NCBI GenBank assembly: GCA_026134025.1
Contig: JAOQII010000014.1
Coordinates: 1-38,326 of the forward strand
Reading direction: 5' to 3'
Source: Candidatus Syntropharchaeum sp.
GTDB lineage: Archaea > Halobacteriota > Syntropharchaeia > Syntropharchaeales > Syntropharchaeaceae
DNA: 38,326 nt
The position numbers and the translations under genes are program-made. Below are positions 16,142 to 23,481 of this stretch, one piece after another. Every line of letters starts with the position of its first letter. Position 1 is the first letter of the stretch. Under the pieces are notes generated by a model. It had not been told where the DNA came from. It was given only the letters and a program-made list of their open reading frames with translations, and did not search any database.

Positions 16142-17028
16142 CTGCCCATCTGCCTCCCTGTTAAGAAAATATCGGATGCGAGATTTATCGCAAATGTCAT
16201 CAGAAAGAGGATGAGTCCGAGTGCAAAGAGCGCCTGGAAATGCAGATCTCCCTGAACAACCTCTTTGATCTCTATAGCGATCGTGGAGGTTATTGGACGC
16301 ACTGGATCGAAGATACTCACTGGAAAAAGTCTTGAATTCCCTGCAACCATAAGTACCACCATCGTCTCACCAACAACCCTTCCAAGTCCGAGCATCGATG
16401 CTGCAACGATCCCCGATGATGCAGCTGGTACAATTACGCCGCTTACTGTCTGCCATCGGGTTGATCCGAGTGCGAGTGATGCCTCACGGTAGCTATCAGG
16501 GACAGCCCTTATCACATCCTCTGAGATACTTATTATCGTTGGGAGTGCCATTATCGCAACGAGGATCGATGCTGTAAGCGCGTTCAGTCCGTTTGGCAGG
16601 TTGAAGATATTTGCAATCCACGGTGCAAGTATAATGAGCCCAATCAAACCAAGAACCACACTTGGAATGGCTGCTATCATCTCTATCGCTGGTTTCAGGA
16701 TCTCTCTTAGTGGAGGAGATGCAATCTCTGCGATGTAGATTGCCGATGCAACACCCAGTGGTATCGCAATTATAAGCGAAAGAACCGCGATATAGACCGT
16801 TCCTGCAAGAAGTGGTAAAATTCCCCAGGCTGGTTCGCCATACGCATCAGGGTTCCAGTCCATACCCAAAAATTCGATGATGCTTATCTCGTAAAAAGCC
16901 TGAAGCCCTATTATGGCGAGAAAAAGGAAAATGCCAAGGAGTATCACGATCGTGAGTATGCCGTTTGCGGCAAAGAAGAGTGCGATGAGACGTTCCTTAA
17001 CCCCCTCTCCTGAAGCGTTACCCATCAA
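16138..17028 (-). CDS. pstC: Phosphate ABC transporter permease PstC
   Basis: Partner permease, 296 residues with about six membrane helices. After the first helix comes EFLGMDWNPDAYGEPAWGIL, characteristic of PstC. The coupling loop is EASLALGSTRWQTVSGVIVP, followed by GLGRVVGETMVVLMVAGN. It lies 39 bases after pstS and overlaps pstA by four bases. Confidence 0.95.
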   Translation of the reverse strand: MMGNASGEGVKERLIALFFAANGILTIVILLGIFLFLAIIGLQAFYEISIIEFLGMDWNPDAYGEPAWGILPLLAGTVYIAVLSLIIAIPLGVASAIYIAEIASPPLREILKPAIEMIAAIPSVVLGLIGLIILAPWIANIFNLPNGLNALTASILVAIMALPTIISISEDVIRAVPDSYREASLALGSTRWQTVSGVIVPAASSGIVAASMLGLGRVVGETMVVLMVAGNSRLFPVSIFDPVRPITSTIAIEIKEVVQGDLHFQALFALGLILFLMTFAINLASDIFLTGRQMGR

Positions 17029-17067
17029 GTTTTATCCATCAGCTACGGTATATAACCCTATCGGATC

Positions 17068-17970
17068 TTAATCCTCGATCAGCCTGAATTTCTCATCATT
17101 ATTCATCTTATCTTCTGGATTCGGTGGATAGTAACCCGCATTCCTGACGATTTCCAGTCCTTCATCGCTCAACTCAAATCTAAGGAAACTGTAGGGAAGC
17201 GTATTCACCTCCGGCATGCCGTTTGTATACTGATAGAGCGGGCGAGTCAAAGGGTATGTTCCATCCTCGATAAGATTCTCATCGAGAGGTGAGACGTATC
17301 TTGATCCACGATCTTCTGCCAGCTTAAGGGCCTTAATCTCATCTGTGAGGTATCCAATCCCGATATACCCTATCCCGCTTAGATCATTCTTAACACCATC
17401 TACGATCGCCTTATTTCCTTCCATATTGAGCATATTTGGAGAATAGTCTGCTTTAAGAACGCGCTCTCGCATAAACTCATACGTCCCTGATGTACTCTGC
17501 CGCCCGTAGAGTGTAATCTCACGATCCTCCCCGCCAACCTCTTTCCAGTTCGTGATCTCCCCCCTGTAAATCGCTCCAACCTCATCAAGCGTCAGCCTGT
17601 CAAGAGGGTTTGATGGATTTACGATGATCGTGAGCCCATCCCTTGCTATCACAAATTCCCAGACCTCAACACCCCTTGAGGCTGCGCTCTCAATCTCACG
17701 ACTCCTGATCGGTCTCGATGAATCCGCGATATCAACTTCATTATTTATGAGTGATGCGATACCTGTACCGCTTCCACCGCCTGTCACGCTTATCTCGACG
17801 GATGGATGGTCTAACATATAAGCCTCTGCCATATTAGATACGAGCTGTACAAGGGTATCCGAGCCTTTGATGTCAAGTGTATCTGGAGTGGGTGCATTAT
17901 CCTTATCCAAACATCCGGATAACGCCAGGATGATGATCATTGCCAATCCTACAAGAACTTTTCTTTTCAA
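17068..17970 (-). CDS. pstS: Phosphate-binding lipoprotein PstS
   Basis: Extracellular phosphate-binding protein of the Pst importer, 300 residues. The first 20 residues form a lipoprotein signal (VLVGLAMIIILALSGC; Cys after LSG), so it should be lipid-anchored. Phosphate-site motifs are visible: KGSDTLVQLVSNMAEAY near residue 34, GGGSGTGIASLIN near residue 65 and the YGRQSTSGTYEFM loop near residue 150. The start is a TTG at 17970 behind a GAGGTGAG ribosome site. An AT-rich TATA-like stretch lies near 18010-18025. Low phosphate probably induces the operon (family knowledge). Confidence 0.95.
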   Translation of the reverse strand: MKRKVLVGLAMIIILALSGCLDKDNAPTPDTLDIKGSDTLVQLVSNMAEAYMLDHPSVEISVTGGGSGTGIASLINNEVDIADSSRPIRSREIESAASRGVEVWEFVIARDGLTIIVNPSNPLDRLTLDEVGAIYRGEITNWKEVGGEDREITLYGRQSTSGTYEFMRERVLKADYSPNMLNMEGNKAIVDGVKNDLSGIGYIGIGYLTDEIKALKLAEDRGSRYVSPLDENLIEDGTYPLTRPLYQYTNGMPEVNTLPYSFLRFELSDEGLEIVRNAGYYPPNPEDKMNNDEKFRLIED

Positions 17971-18071
17971 GATCTCTCACCTCAATGTATAGGTATGGGT
18001 TGAGGTTAAAAATTTATCTATTCAGCCCATCTTGATAGAAAGACGCCAGAAGCATCTGTTTTTCGAAATGT

Positions 18072-18077
18072 ATTTAT
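18072..18077 (+). promoter_or_regulatory. TATA box of the dodecin gene
   Basis: TTTATA about 50 bases before the dodecin ATG predicts a start near 18100. The leader contains a long GGAGGTGAGAGGAG purine tract (18112-18125), an unusually strong ribosome site right before the ATG. Confidence 0.45.
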
Positions 18078-18125
18078 ACAATTGACTGTATTAATTATTT
18101 ATGAGAATAAAGGAGGTGAGAGGAG

Positions 18126-18326
18126 ATGGTATACAAATCGATAAACATCGTTGGTATTTCGCCGGATAGCTGGGAAGGTGCAATACAGAACGCGCTCGAG
18201 GAAGCTTCGAAGACCGTTCGTGGGATCGGCAGGGTCATCGTGGAGGATATGGATGTGAAGGTCCAGGATGATAAGATCGTATCATACAGGGTCGAAGCGA
18301 AGCTGTACTTCAAGATTGAGCGATAG
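18126..18326 (+). CDS. Dodecin-type flavin-binding protein
   Basis: A 66-residue protein with the dodecin pattern: a first strand KSINIVGISPDSWEGAIQNA, a helix ALEEASKTVRGI, then two strands (VIVEDMDVKVQDDKIVSYRV and AKLYFKIER). Dodecins form hollow dodecamers that store or buffer flavins; archaeal ones bind FAD, riboflavin or lumichrome. The Trp after PDS is the residue that stacks on flavin in the haloarchaeal protein. It is divergent from pstS and converges with the DUF763 gene, leaving five bases between. Confidence 0.9.
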   Translation: MVYKSINIVGISPDSWEGAIQNALEEASKTVRGIGRVIVEDMDVKVQDDKIVSYRVEAKLYFKIER

Positions 18327-18331
18327 CTCAT

Positions 18332-19456
18332 TTAGTTCTCTCCTAAAAAGACATTGAGGCGTTTTATCGCCTTAATTTTATCTTTTTTTCCGAGTTTTGC
18401 CATCTCTATCGCACTCTTGAGAATCTCTGATGCCTCATCCATCGCATACCGCTTGACAGGGTATGGAACACCATCCTTCCCTCCAAAAGCGAAAGAATAC
18501 CTCACAGGATCTTTCCAGCTCGCTTCTTCGCCATAGATCAGTTCTGATACAAGGGCAAGCCCTCTCAACGTGGCAGGACCAACTCCCCTGATCTTTATAA
18601 GTTCTTCGTAGTTCCTGGGCTGTATCTCATACACCTTCCTGAGCGTCTTCCAGTCAACCCTTTTCGGTAGCCTGAAGGAAGGAACTGCATATCCACTTTC
18701 ACCTTCGATCCAGTCTGAAAGGCTGCTCTGCCCCCTGGGTCTTATACTTTCATATAGCCGTTTTATGTGTGATGTTTTTTCGCATACAAGATCTATCGAG
18801 ACTTTTCGACACGTCTCACTCGCTTTGGCTGTCAGATCAAGGACATTCTCCTCAGGAAACCCGGTTATACCCTGATGCGGCTCGTTGATAAAATCATCAA
18901 TCGTCGAAAGCCACTGGTATCTCCTTGCATAGCCGCGCTTCTCATTCAACCCCTGCTGTATGATTGCCCATTCACCCTCCTCGCTCAGAAACATCGCATG
19001 GTGATAGAGCTGGTAGCCATCCTGAAGACATGCGTTGTCAACCTTTGCAACGATCCTGCTTGTACTTTTTAGCTCATCGACTTTCTTGCTTCCAAACCCA
19101 AATAAAAGCCCTATCTCGTCGATCTCTCCTGGTGTACCCCTGGATCTTATACCTTTTCCACCAACAACCGCTATTCCAAACTCAGATGGATCAAAGACCG
19201 ACTTCAAGACGCCGCATACAACGGTTGTTGTCCCACTGCTGTGCCAGTCATAAGCAAGGACAGAAGAGAGTGATTGAAACCACAGAGGATCTGATAAACG
19301 GCGTAAAACCTCTCCTTTACCATACTCCTCGATAATAACCTCGAATATGGCAGAAGAAAGTTTTTTCATCCTTAAAATAAGCCATTGCGGCGCTTTTCCG
19401 CGATGAAGCGGGAGTTCGATCGTGCCTGTGCGACCTGCCGTCCCAGCCTGATGCAT
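18332..19456 (-). CDS. DUF763 family protein with helix-hairpin-helix motif
   Basis: A 374-residue DUF763 protein, conserved in archaea and some bacteria. The N-terminus has GRTGTIELPLHRGKAPQWL, a family hallmark. The middle has a Gly-rich VVGGKGIRSRG stretch and a DDFINEPHQGI motif. Near residue 295 a helix-hairpin-helix is seen (YEELIKIRGVGPATLRGLAL), which in other proteins binds DNA. The biochemical role is not established. A TATA box near 19479-19487 places transcription start almost on the ATG, so the message is probably leaderless. Confidence 0.85.
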   Translation of the reverse strand: MHQAGTAGRTGTIELPLHRGKAPQWLILRMKKLSSAIFEVIIEEYGKGEVLRRLSDPLWFQSLSSVLAYDWHSSGTTTVVCGVLKSVFDPSEFGIAVVGGKGIRSRGTPGEIDEIGLLFGFGSKKVDELKSTSRIVAKVDNACLQDGYQLYHHAMFLSEEGEWAIIQQGLNEKRGYARRYQWLSTIDDFINEPHQGITGFPEENVLDLTAKASETCRKVSIDLVCEKTSHIKRLYESIRPRGQSSLSDWIEGESGYAVPSFRLPKRVDWKTLRKVYEIQPRNYEELIKIRGVGPATLRGLALVSELIYGEEASWKDPVRYSFAFGGKDGVPYPVKRYAMDEASEILKSAIEMAKLGKKDKIKAIKRLNVFLGEN

Positions 19457-19486
19457 ATATGATATCTAAATTCAAGTCTTATAAAA

Positions 19487-20011
19487 TTAATCTGGGTAAT
19501 TCATCTCCCGTTTCATCCGTTCCCACTCCTTATCTGTAATCATCGAGTGAGTCTGCCCATGGGTTCGATTTCGGTTGTAATCCATTATATCTCCGAGTGC
19601 TATCGCTATCATGACTACCAAAAATGTCAAAGCAGTCACAAGCTCTGGATCTATGAAAGGGTCGCCCATATTCATGAATATCCAGTTATCAGTGGCTGCG
19701 AGGATACCTGCAATGGTGAAAACACCGTAAAAACCATTTATCGTCCAGAACATCGATTTTTTCGAGAAGTGCTGAATGAGAAGTGGAATTGAGAGAAGGA
19801 GGAAACATGCTACCACCTTGAAGATGAGGAGCGAGAGTGACCCATAAGATATTACAAGCTCTCTAAGAAGTGGATTAGCTTCTGCTATAATTCCTTTCTC
19901 ATCTATCATCATGGCAGCGGTTAAACCATCGAGTAATCCGAATGTTAAAAGTCCGCTGAAGAATAAGAGCTTGTGAGATAGGTATGATTCGGGTATTTTT
20001 CTTTGTGCCAT
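19487..20011 (-). CDS. DUF5658-like small membrane protein
   Basis: A 174-residue protein with about four hydrophobic helices (for example LFFSGLLTFGLLDGLTAAMM, LLIFKVVACFLLLSIPLLI, FYGVFTIAGILAATDNWIFM and ALTFLVVMIAIALG) and a charged C-terminal tail. The LLDGLTA motif followed by EANPLLREL resembles the D-x-x-T ... E-x-N-P pattern of DUF5658-type proteins. A GGGGGA ribosome site precedes the ATG. Function is unknown. Confidence 0.7.
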   Translation of the reverse strand: MAQRKIPESYLSHKLLFFSGLLTFGLLDGLTAAMMIDEKGIIAEANPLLRELVISYGSLSLLIFKVVACFLLLSIPLLIQHFSKKSMFWTINGFYGVFTIAGILAATDNWIFMNMGDPFIDPELVTALTFLVVMIAIALGDIMDYNRNRTHGQTHSMITDKEWERMKREMNYPD

Positions 20012-20159
20012 CGCTTTCCCCCTTTATTTATCTGAATATTTCTCTGCATCTGAATAAAAGCATGCGCTAATTTAAAAATTTTAAAGCAAAATATTCTCAA
20101 TAATAGTTTATAAAATATGATATAATAGTTACAATTACTCTATAAAATAAAGCTAAAGA

Positions 20160-20244
20160 CGCCGGGGTTGGGATTCGAACCCAAGTGTTCCAGAGGAACA
20201 ACAGGTCTCGAGCCTGCCGCATTAGTCCACTCTGCCACCCCGGC
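20160..20244 (-). tRNA. tRNA-Ser (anticodon CGA)
   Basis: An 85-base class II tRNA on the minus strand. The acceptor stem is GCCGGGG/CCCCGGC, the anticodon loop CTCGAGA (anticodon CGA), and the long variable arm GTTCC-TCT-GGAAC marks serine. The T-arm is TTGGG-TTCGAAT-CCCAA. The discriminator base is G and no CCA is encoded. Confidence 0.95.
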
Positions 20245-20331
20245 ATAAAAGAGTTCTTCTGCTAAATCGATCCAGATCTTAATAATCTTTTCCACTAAAT
20301 AGGCGTGATACAGCGGAAGGAAAATGAGAAG

Positions 20332-20339
20332 TTTATATA
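20332..20339 (+). promoter_or_regulatory. TATA box of hbd
   Basis: A perfect TTTATATA lies 48 bases before the hbd ATG, predicting a start near 20360. GGAGG (20373-20377) sits nine bases before the ATG. The gene thus has its own strong promoter. Confidence 0.65.
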
Positions 20340-20386
20340 GGAGGAGGTAAAGGTCATTTTAAATTAATAAATGGAGGCATCAAAGA

Positions 20387-21244
20387 ATGGCTATAAATAA
20401 GGTTACAGTTCTGGGAGCGGGTCTCATGGGCAATGGGATCGCTCAGGTATGTGCCCAGGCAGGATATGAGGTTGTCATGAGGGATATCGAGGATCGCTTT
20501 GTTGAGAATGGGATGAACACGATCAAGAAGAACCTCGAGAAGAGTGTGAAGAAGGGGAAGATGAGTGAGGAGGATATGAAAGCAATCCTCGGGAGGCTCA
20601 CAGGCGTGGTCGATATGAAAGAAGCTATTAAAGATCCCGATCTTGTGATCGAAGCTGCCCCTGAGATCATGGATCTCAAGAAGAGTATTTTTGCAGAAGT
20701 CGATGAACTCGCACCTGAGAAGACTCTGCTCGCCTCAAACACATCAAGCCTCAGTGTAACAGAGATGGCATCCGCGACAAAACGCCCTGAAAAGTTCATC
20801 GGCATGCATTTCTTCAACCCGGTCCCAGTGATGAAGCTGGTTGAGCTGATAAGAGGTCATCTCACTTCAGATGAGACTGTGAAGACCATTGAGGAAGTCT
20901 CAGCAAAGATCGGAAAGATATCTGTTCTCTGCATAGATTCACCAGGTTTTATCGCAAACAGGATCGCACTCCCACTGCTCAACGAAGCGTATTTCACGCT
21001 CATGGAAGGGGTTGCGACAAAGGAGGATATTGACACCGCGATGAAACTCGGATACAACCACCCGATGGGTCCACTTGAGCTAACAGATCTCATAGGGCTT
21101 GATACAATCCTCAAGATACTTGATATATATTATGAGGAGTTTAAAGATCCAAAGTACAGAGCATGCCCACTCTTGAGAAAGATGGTAAGAGCAGGGCTTT
21201 ATGGACGAAAGACCGGAAGAGGATTCTACGACTACACGAAATAG
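20387..21244 (+). CDS. hbd: 3-hydroxyacyl-CoA dehydrogenase
   Basis: Oxidises 3-hydroxyacyl-CoA to 3-ketoacyl-CoA with NAD(P), or the reverse. The 285-residue single-domain form is near standard length. The N-terminal Rossmann motif is VLGAGLMGNGIAQ; the catalytic region includes SNTSSLSVTEMA, the active-site His in GMHFFNPVPVMKLVELI, and DSPGFIANRIALPLLNEA. The C-terminal helical domain has HPMGPLELTDLIGLD and ends in GRKTGRGFYDYT. It is a one-gene unit with its own promoter; no thiolase, crotonase or acyl-CoA dehydrogenase is adjacent. In an Mcr-bearing archaeon it suggests beta-oxidation of alkane-derived acyl-CoA, an inference. Confidence 0.95.
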   Translation: MAINKVTVLGAGLMGNGIAQVCAQAGYEVVMRDIEDRFVENGMNTIKKNLEKSVKKGKMSEEDMKAILGRLTGVVDMKEAIKDPDLVIEAAPEIMDLKKSIFAEVDELAPEKTLLASNTSSLSVTEMASATKRPEKFIGMHFFNPVPVMKLVELIRGHLTSDETVKTIEEVSAKIGKISVLCIDSPGFIANRIALPLLNEAYFTLMEGVATKEDIDTAMKLGYNHPMGPLELTDLIGLDTILKILDIYYEEFKDPKYRACPLLRKMVRAGLYGRKTGRGFYDYTK

Positions 21245-21272
21245 AGGATTTATTTCCTCTCCTTCTTATTTT

Positions 21273-21605
21273 TCACAATAGAGAATCTTCCTCCTCGATT
21301 ATCCTGATCCCTGCACGCGTAGCATAAAAGTACGCCCCTCCAAGAACCTTCTCATAGGGGTATCGCCCTGCAAATGTCTGGATGACGAGAAGATCTCCCC
21401 CATTCTCGGATCGCTGAATTATTATACAGATCACATAGGGCTTCAGGAACGCCGAGGTTACAAGAATATCCTTTCTCGGTTTTGTGATGTAGTAATAACC
21501 TTCAAACCTCTCCTCGATCTCTGAGAGCGATCTTACCTCGTCAAAGACCCACCTGAATGCAAGCGCATTCTTTATCGGAAGCCGTTTTTTGATCTCATCT
21601 ATCAT
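21273..21605 (-). CDS. Unknown protein, second gene of an overlapping pair
   Basis: About 110 residues from the ATG at 21605 (MIDEIKKRLPIKNALAFRW); an upstream in-frame ATG at 21656 lies inside the previous gene and adds an unlikely Arg-rich start. A charged helical N-terminus is followed by beta strands (GYYYITKPRKDILVTSAFL, YVICIIIQRS, DLLVIQTFAGRYP). No transmembrane helix or cysteine pattern is seen. It overlaps the preceding gene by 11 bases, so the two are coupled. I do not recognise the family. Confidence 0.6.
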   Translation of the reverse strand: MIDEIKKRLPIKNALAFRWVFDEVRSLSEIEERFEGYYYITKPRKDILVTSAFLKPYVICIIIQRSENGGDLLVIQTFAGRYPYEKVLGGAYFYATRAGIRIIEEEDSLL

Positions 21606-21891
21606 AATTCTCTTTCTCCACAAGAACCTCCTTATGCACAAACCCCGCATCATCAATAGCGAGGAGAAGGTATGCCTGCCTGCCGCTTACATGCTCATCC
21701 TCGATCCTGGCTCTATACATCGCAATCTCTGGATCCTCAAGAAAGCTTCTGAGAAGTTCTATCTCCTCCTCAAGATCCGTATCCTTTCCACCATTTTTAA
21801 GATACTCATCAACCGCCTTCCAGTACCTACCTTTAGCGACCGTCTCGATACATTTTCCTGGTTCAGGTTTTATCGCGATAGTTCTTCTCAT
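21595..21891 (-). CDS. Unknown protein, first gene of an overlapping pair
   Basis: A 98-residue acidic protein. The start is MRRTIAIKPEPGKCIETVAK, followed by charged helices (YWKAVDEYLKNGG, EEEIELLRSFLED) and a strand pair (QAYLLLAIDDAGFVHKEVLV). A TATA-like CTTTTAAAG lies near 21961-21969, giving a short leader. Paired small overlapping genes can be toxin-antitoxin systems, but no such family is recognisable. Function is unknown. Confidence 0.6.
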   Translation of the reverse strand: MRRTIAIKPEPGKCIETVAKGRYWKAVDEYLKNGGKDTDLEEEIELLRSFLEDPEIAMYRARIEDEHVSGRQAYLLLAIDDAGFVHKEVLVEKENYDR

Positions 21892-22015
21892 ACAGGATCA
21901 ATTATCTATCTTTCTCAAACTCCACAACGGATTCATCTTTCATAAAATATACCTATGCGAACTTTAAAAGAATGAAGAGTACACAAATGTCAAACCTCTC
22001 GGTGATAAGCTTTCA

Positions 22016-22042
22016 GTATGAGGCGTAAAGCACGCCTCATAC
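22016..22042. repeat. Perfect 11-bp inverted repeat (stem-loop)
   Basis: GTATGAGGCGT and ACGCCTCATAC are exact complements around a five-base AAAGC loop. There is no T-run on either side, so it is not a typical archaeal terminator. It abuts the stem-loop-rich segment that follows and may be its boundary or an end of a decayed mobile element. Confidence 0.7.
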
Positions 22043-22233
22043 ACCCATGTCTAACCTTCGGTTGGACTATCGCTCTTTGAGCAAGTTTTTCTGCCTTCGG
22101 CAGGGCTGGTCCGACTGAAAAGCCTACTATTTTGCCGTGTGGGCATATGGTGTGCCTGCATGGACACAGAAGATGGATTGATCAGGGATATTCACCACAT
22201 TTTCCTTCAATCAGAAAGGAAAAAACATGGGTG
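22042..22233. other. Stem-loop-rich non-coding segment bounded by a 9-bp inverted repeat
   Basis: CACCCATGT (22042) and ACATGGGTG (22225) are exact complements enclosing about 190 bases. Inside are GTCTAACC/GGTTGGAC (22049-22067), GCTC/GAGC (22072-22082), CTGCC/GGCAG (22091-22103), and nested GTGT/ACAC and GGCA/TGCC (22137-22167). GTTGGAC (22061) can instead pair with GTCCGAC (22109), so two mutually exclusive folds exist. No long open frame fits. It could be a structured RNA on either strand or a MITE-like relic; strand and function are unknown. Together with the neighbouring relics it fills most of the roughly 890-base gap between coding genes at 21892-22782. Confidence 0.4.
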
Positions 22234-22260
22234 ATAGGGGAATTGAGGAGGGAGTTTGTT

Positions 22261-22347
22261 TTAAGCTTTGACCGGTGTGGGGAGGGGTAAATCAAAATAC
22301 TCCTCAGTGACTTCCATACCACATCTTTCGCAAACAGTTTTTCTCAT
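22261..22347 (-). CDS. Possible 28-residue CxxC micro-ORF or gene fragment
   Basis: An ATG-started frame of 28 codons encodes MRKTVCERCGMEVTEEYFDL and a Pro-rich end. The CERCG looks like half of a zinc ribbon. It lies just downstream, same strand, of the decayed kinase. It has no clear ribosome site, so it may be a fragment rather than a gene. Confidence 0.25.
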   Translation of the reverse strand: MRKTVCERCGMEVTEEYFDLPLPTPVKA

Positions 22348-22369
22348 AATAGCACACCCAATACCTTTT

Positions 22370-22756
22370 CTAACCCTTCGGGAAAAGAATCACAAACTTA
22401 CTTCCTCTGGTATAATCTCCTCTAACTCGACCCTCTACCCATATCTCGCCCCCATACTTCTCTATTATCTGTTTCACCAAGCGATCTCCTCTGATAACAA
22501 CCTCTCCCTCGGATTATCATGTTTGATCTCGATATCTCTATCTAAACTTTGTGTTGAGTATCGTTCGATTCAAGACCTTATGCATGTCTATCTTTCCCAG
22601 TTTACTCTGCTTGTCAGGGATACTTGAGAGCTGCCGTACCGTGAATATCAACATGGACATGCTCTTTGATTGCCCTAAGGAAATACCGATGTACTTTTTA
22701 GCCCTATCTGGAAGATCTGCATTGAAAGTCTGGGTACAATCAAGATTACCACGTTC
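22370..22756 (-). pseudogene. Decayed sensor histidine kinase
   Basis: Three pieces of a kinase core can be read on the minus strand in different frames. The first (22756 down to about 22560) is a helical dimerisation-like piece with LPDRAKKYIGISLGQSKSM, SMLIFTVRQLSSI and KIDMHKVLNRTI. A frame change then gives LDRDIEIKHDNPRE. Another gives LVKQIIEKYGGEIWVEGRV and GSKFVILFP before a stop at 22370, the classic last part of a HATPase domain. In-frame stops separate the pieces. The central ATP-binding N, G1 and G2 boxes are gone, so this is a frameshifted, internally deleted relic. A former PAS-type kinase is likely, but the sensory part is missing. Confidence 0.75.
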
Positions 22757-22782
22757 TACTCTAAAAACCTAACCCTCTGCGA

Positions 22783-23367
22783 TTATCTTGGCATGCAGAC
22801 GATCTCTTTCACCTCAAGTTCAAAGAAATTCTTCATCCCTGCGGACTTGAGGATCATCGCGGTATCAGCCCCGGTCTTTGTCCCACCGATCGTTAAAACC
22901 TCCACTCCAATGGGAATAAGCCCAGCATCAGCTGCCATCACTACAACCTCAATCCCTACCTTAACTCCCTGTGAGAAGAGCCTTAAAACATCTGCAATTA
23001 GAAGATGGGGGTACACTCCACCGTATTTATCCCCAACAGATCGCTCGATCCCGCTCAATGCATGCGTTGCCCGCAAACCTTTGCCGCCACGCTCCTCAAA
23101 GCGTTTCAGGTTATTAGCCCAGATCTCATCGAGCTTCTTACCCTCCTCGCCCACTTTAAATCCATGATGAGCGCCGACCATCACAATCTCTGCATCTTTT
23201 ATTTTATCCTGCACCTTTAAGCCAGTTTTTCCTGTAAAGGATGCGACAACGACATGTTTCACCTCAAGCTCATCCACACGCTGCTTTGCAAGCTCAATCA
23301 CCTTATCTGTGTTCTCCAAACCAGGCTCTAAAAAGTAACATATCTCCTTTGTACTATATTTTGCCAT
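22783..23367 (-). CDS. Pyruvate kinase C-terminal-domain-like protein
   Basis: A 194-residue protein made of one alpha/beta domain like the C-terminal (allosteric) domain of pyruvate kinase, without the catalytic barrel. It has NTDKVIELAKQRVDEL near the start, VVVASFTGKTGLKV near residue 40, MVGAHHGFK, and GIEVVVMAADAGLIPIGVEV with GGTKTGADTAMIL near the end. Stand-alone forms are common in methanogens; their role is not known. A GGAGGT site eight bases upstream supports the ATG at 23367 over a TTG at 23370. It lies 110 bases from sppA and may have its own promoter. Confidence 0.78.
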   Translation of the reverse strand: MAKYSTKEICYFLEPGLENTDKVIELAKQRVDELEVKHVVVASFTGKTGLKVQDKIKDAEIVMVGAHHGFKVGEEGKKLDEIWANNLKRFEERGGKGLRATHALSGIERSVGDKYGGVYPHLLIADVLRLFSQGVKVGIEVVVMAADAGLIPIGVEVLTIGGTKTGADTAMILKSAGMKNFFELEVKEIVCMPR

Positions 23368-23481
23368 CAACAGTTACCTCCAGTGATTTAAGACACACCT
23401 GATATATTTAGCATTTATTCTACCTAACATTTAAAACGACTTCCCTCACCAGTAAATCGCAACATTCGCAGCAGTGCTCAT

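Noticed and set aside
22042-22233. RNase P RNA or a TnpB-associated guide RNA
   Set aside because: An ACAGAA string is present, but the other RNase P conserved regions are not. No tnpB remnant could be read on either strand.
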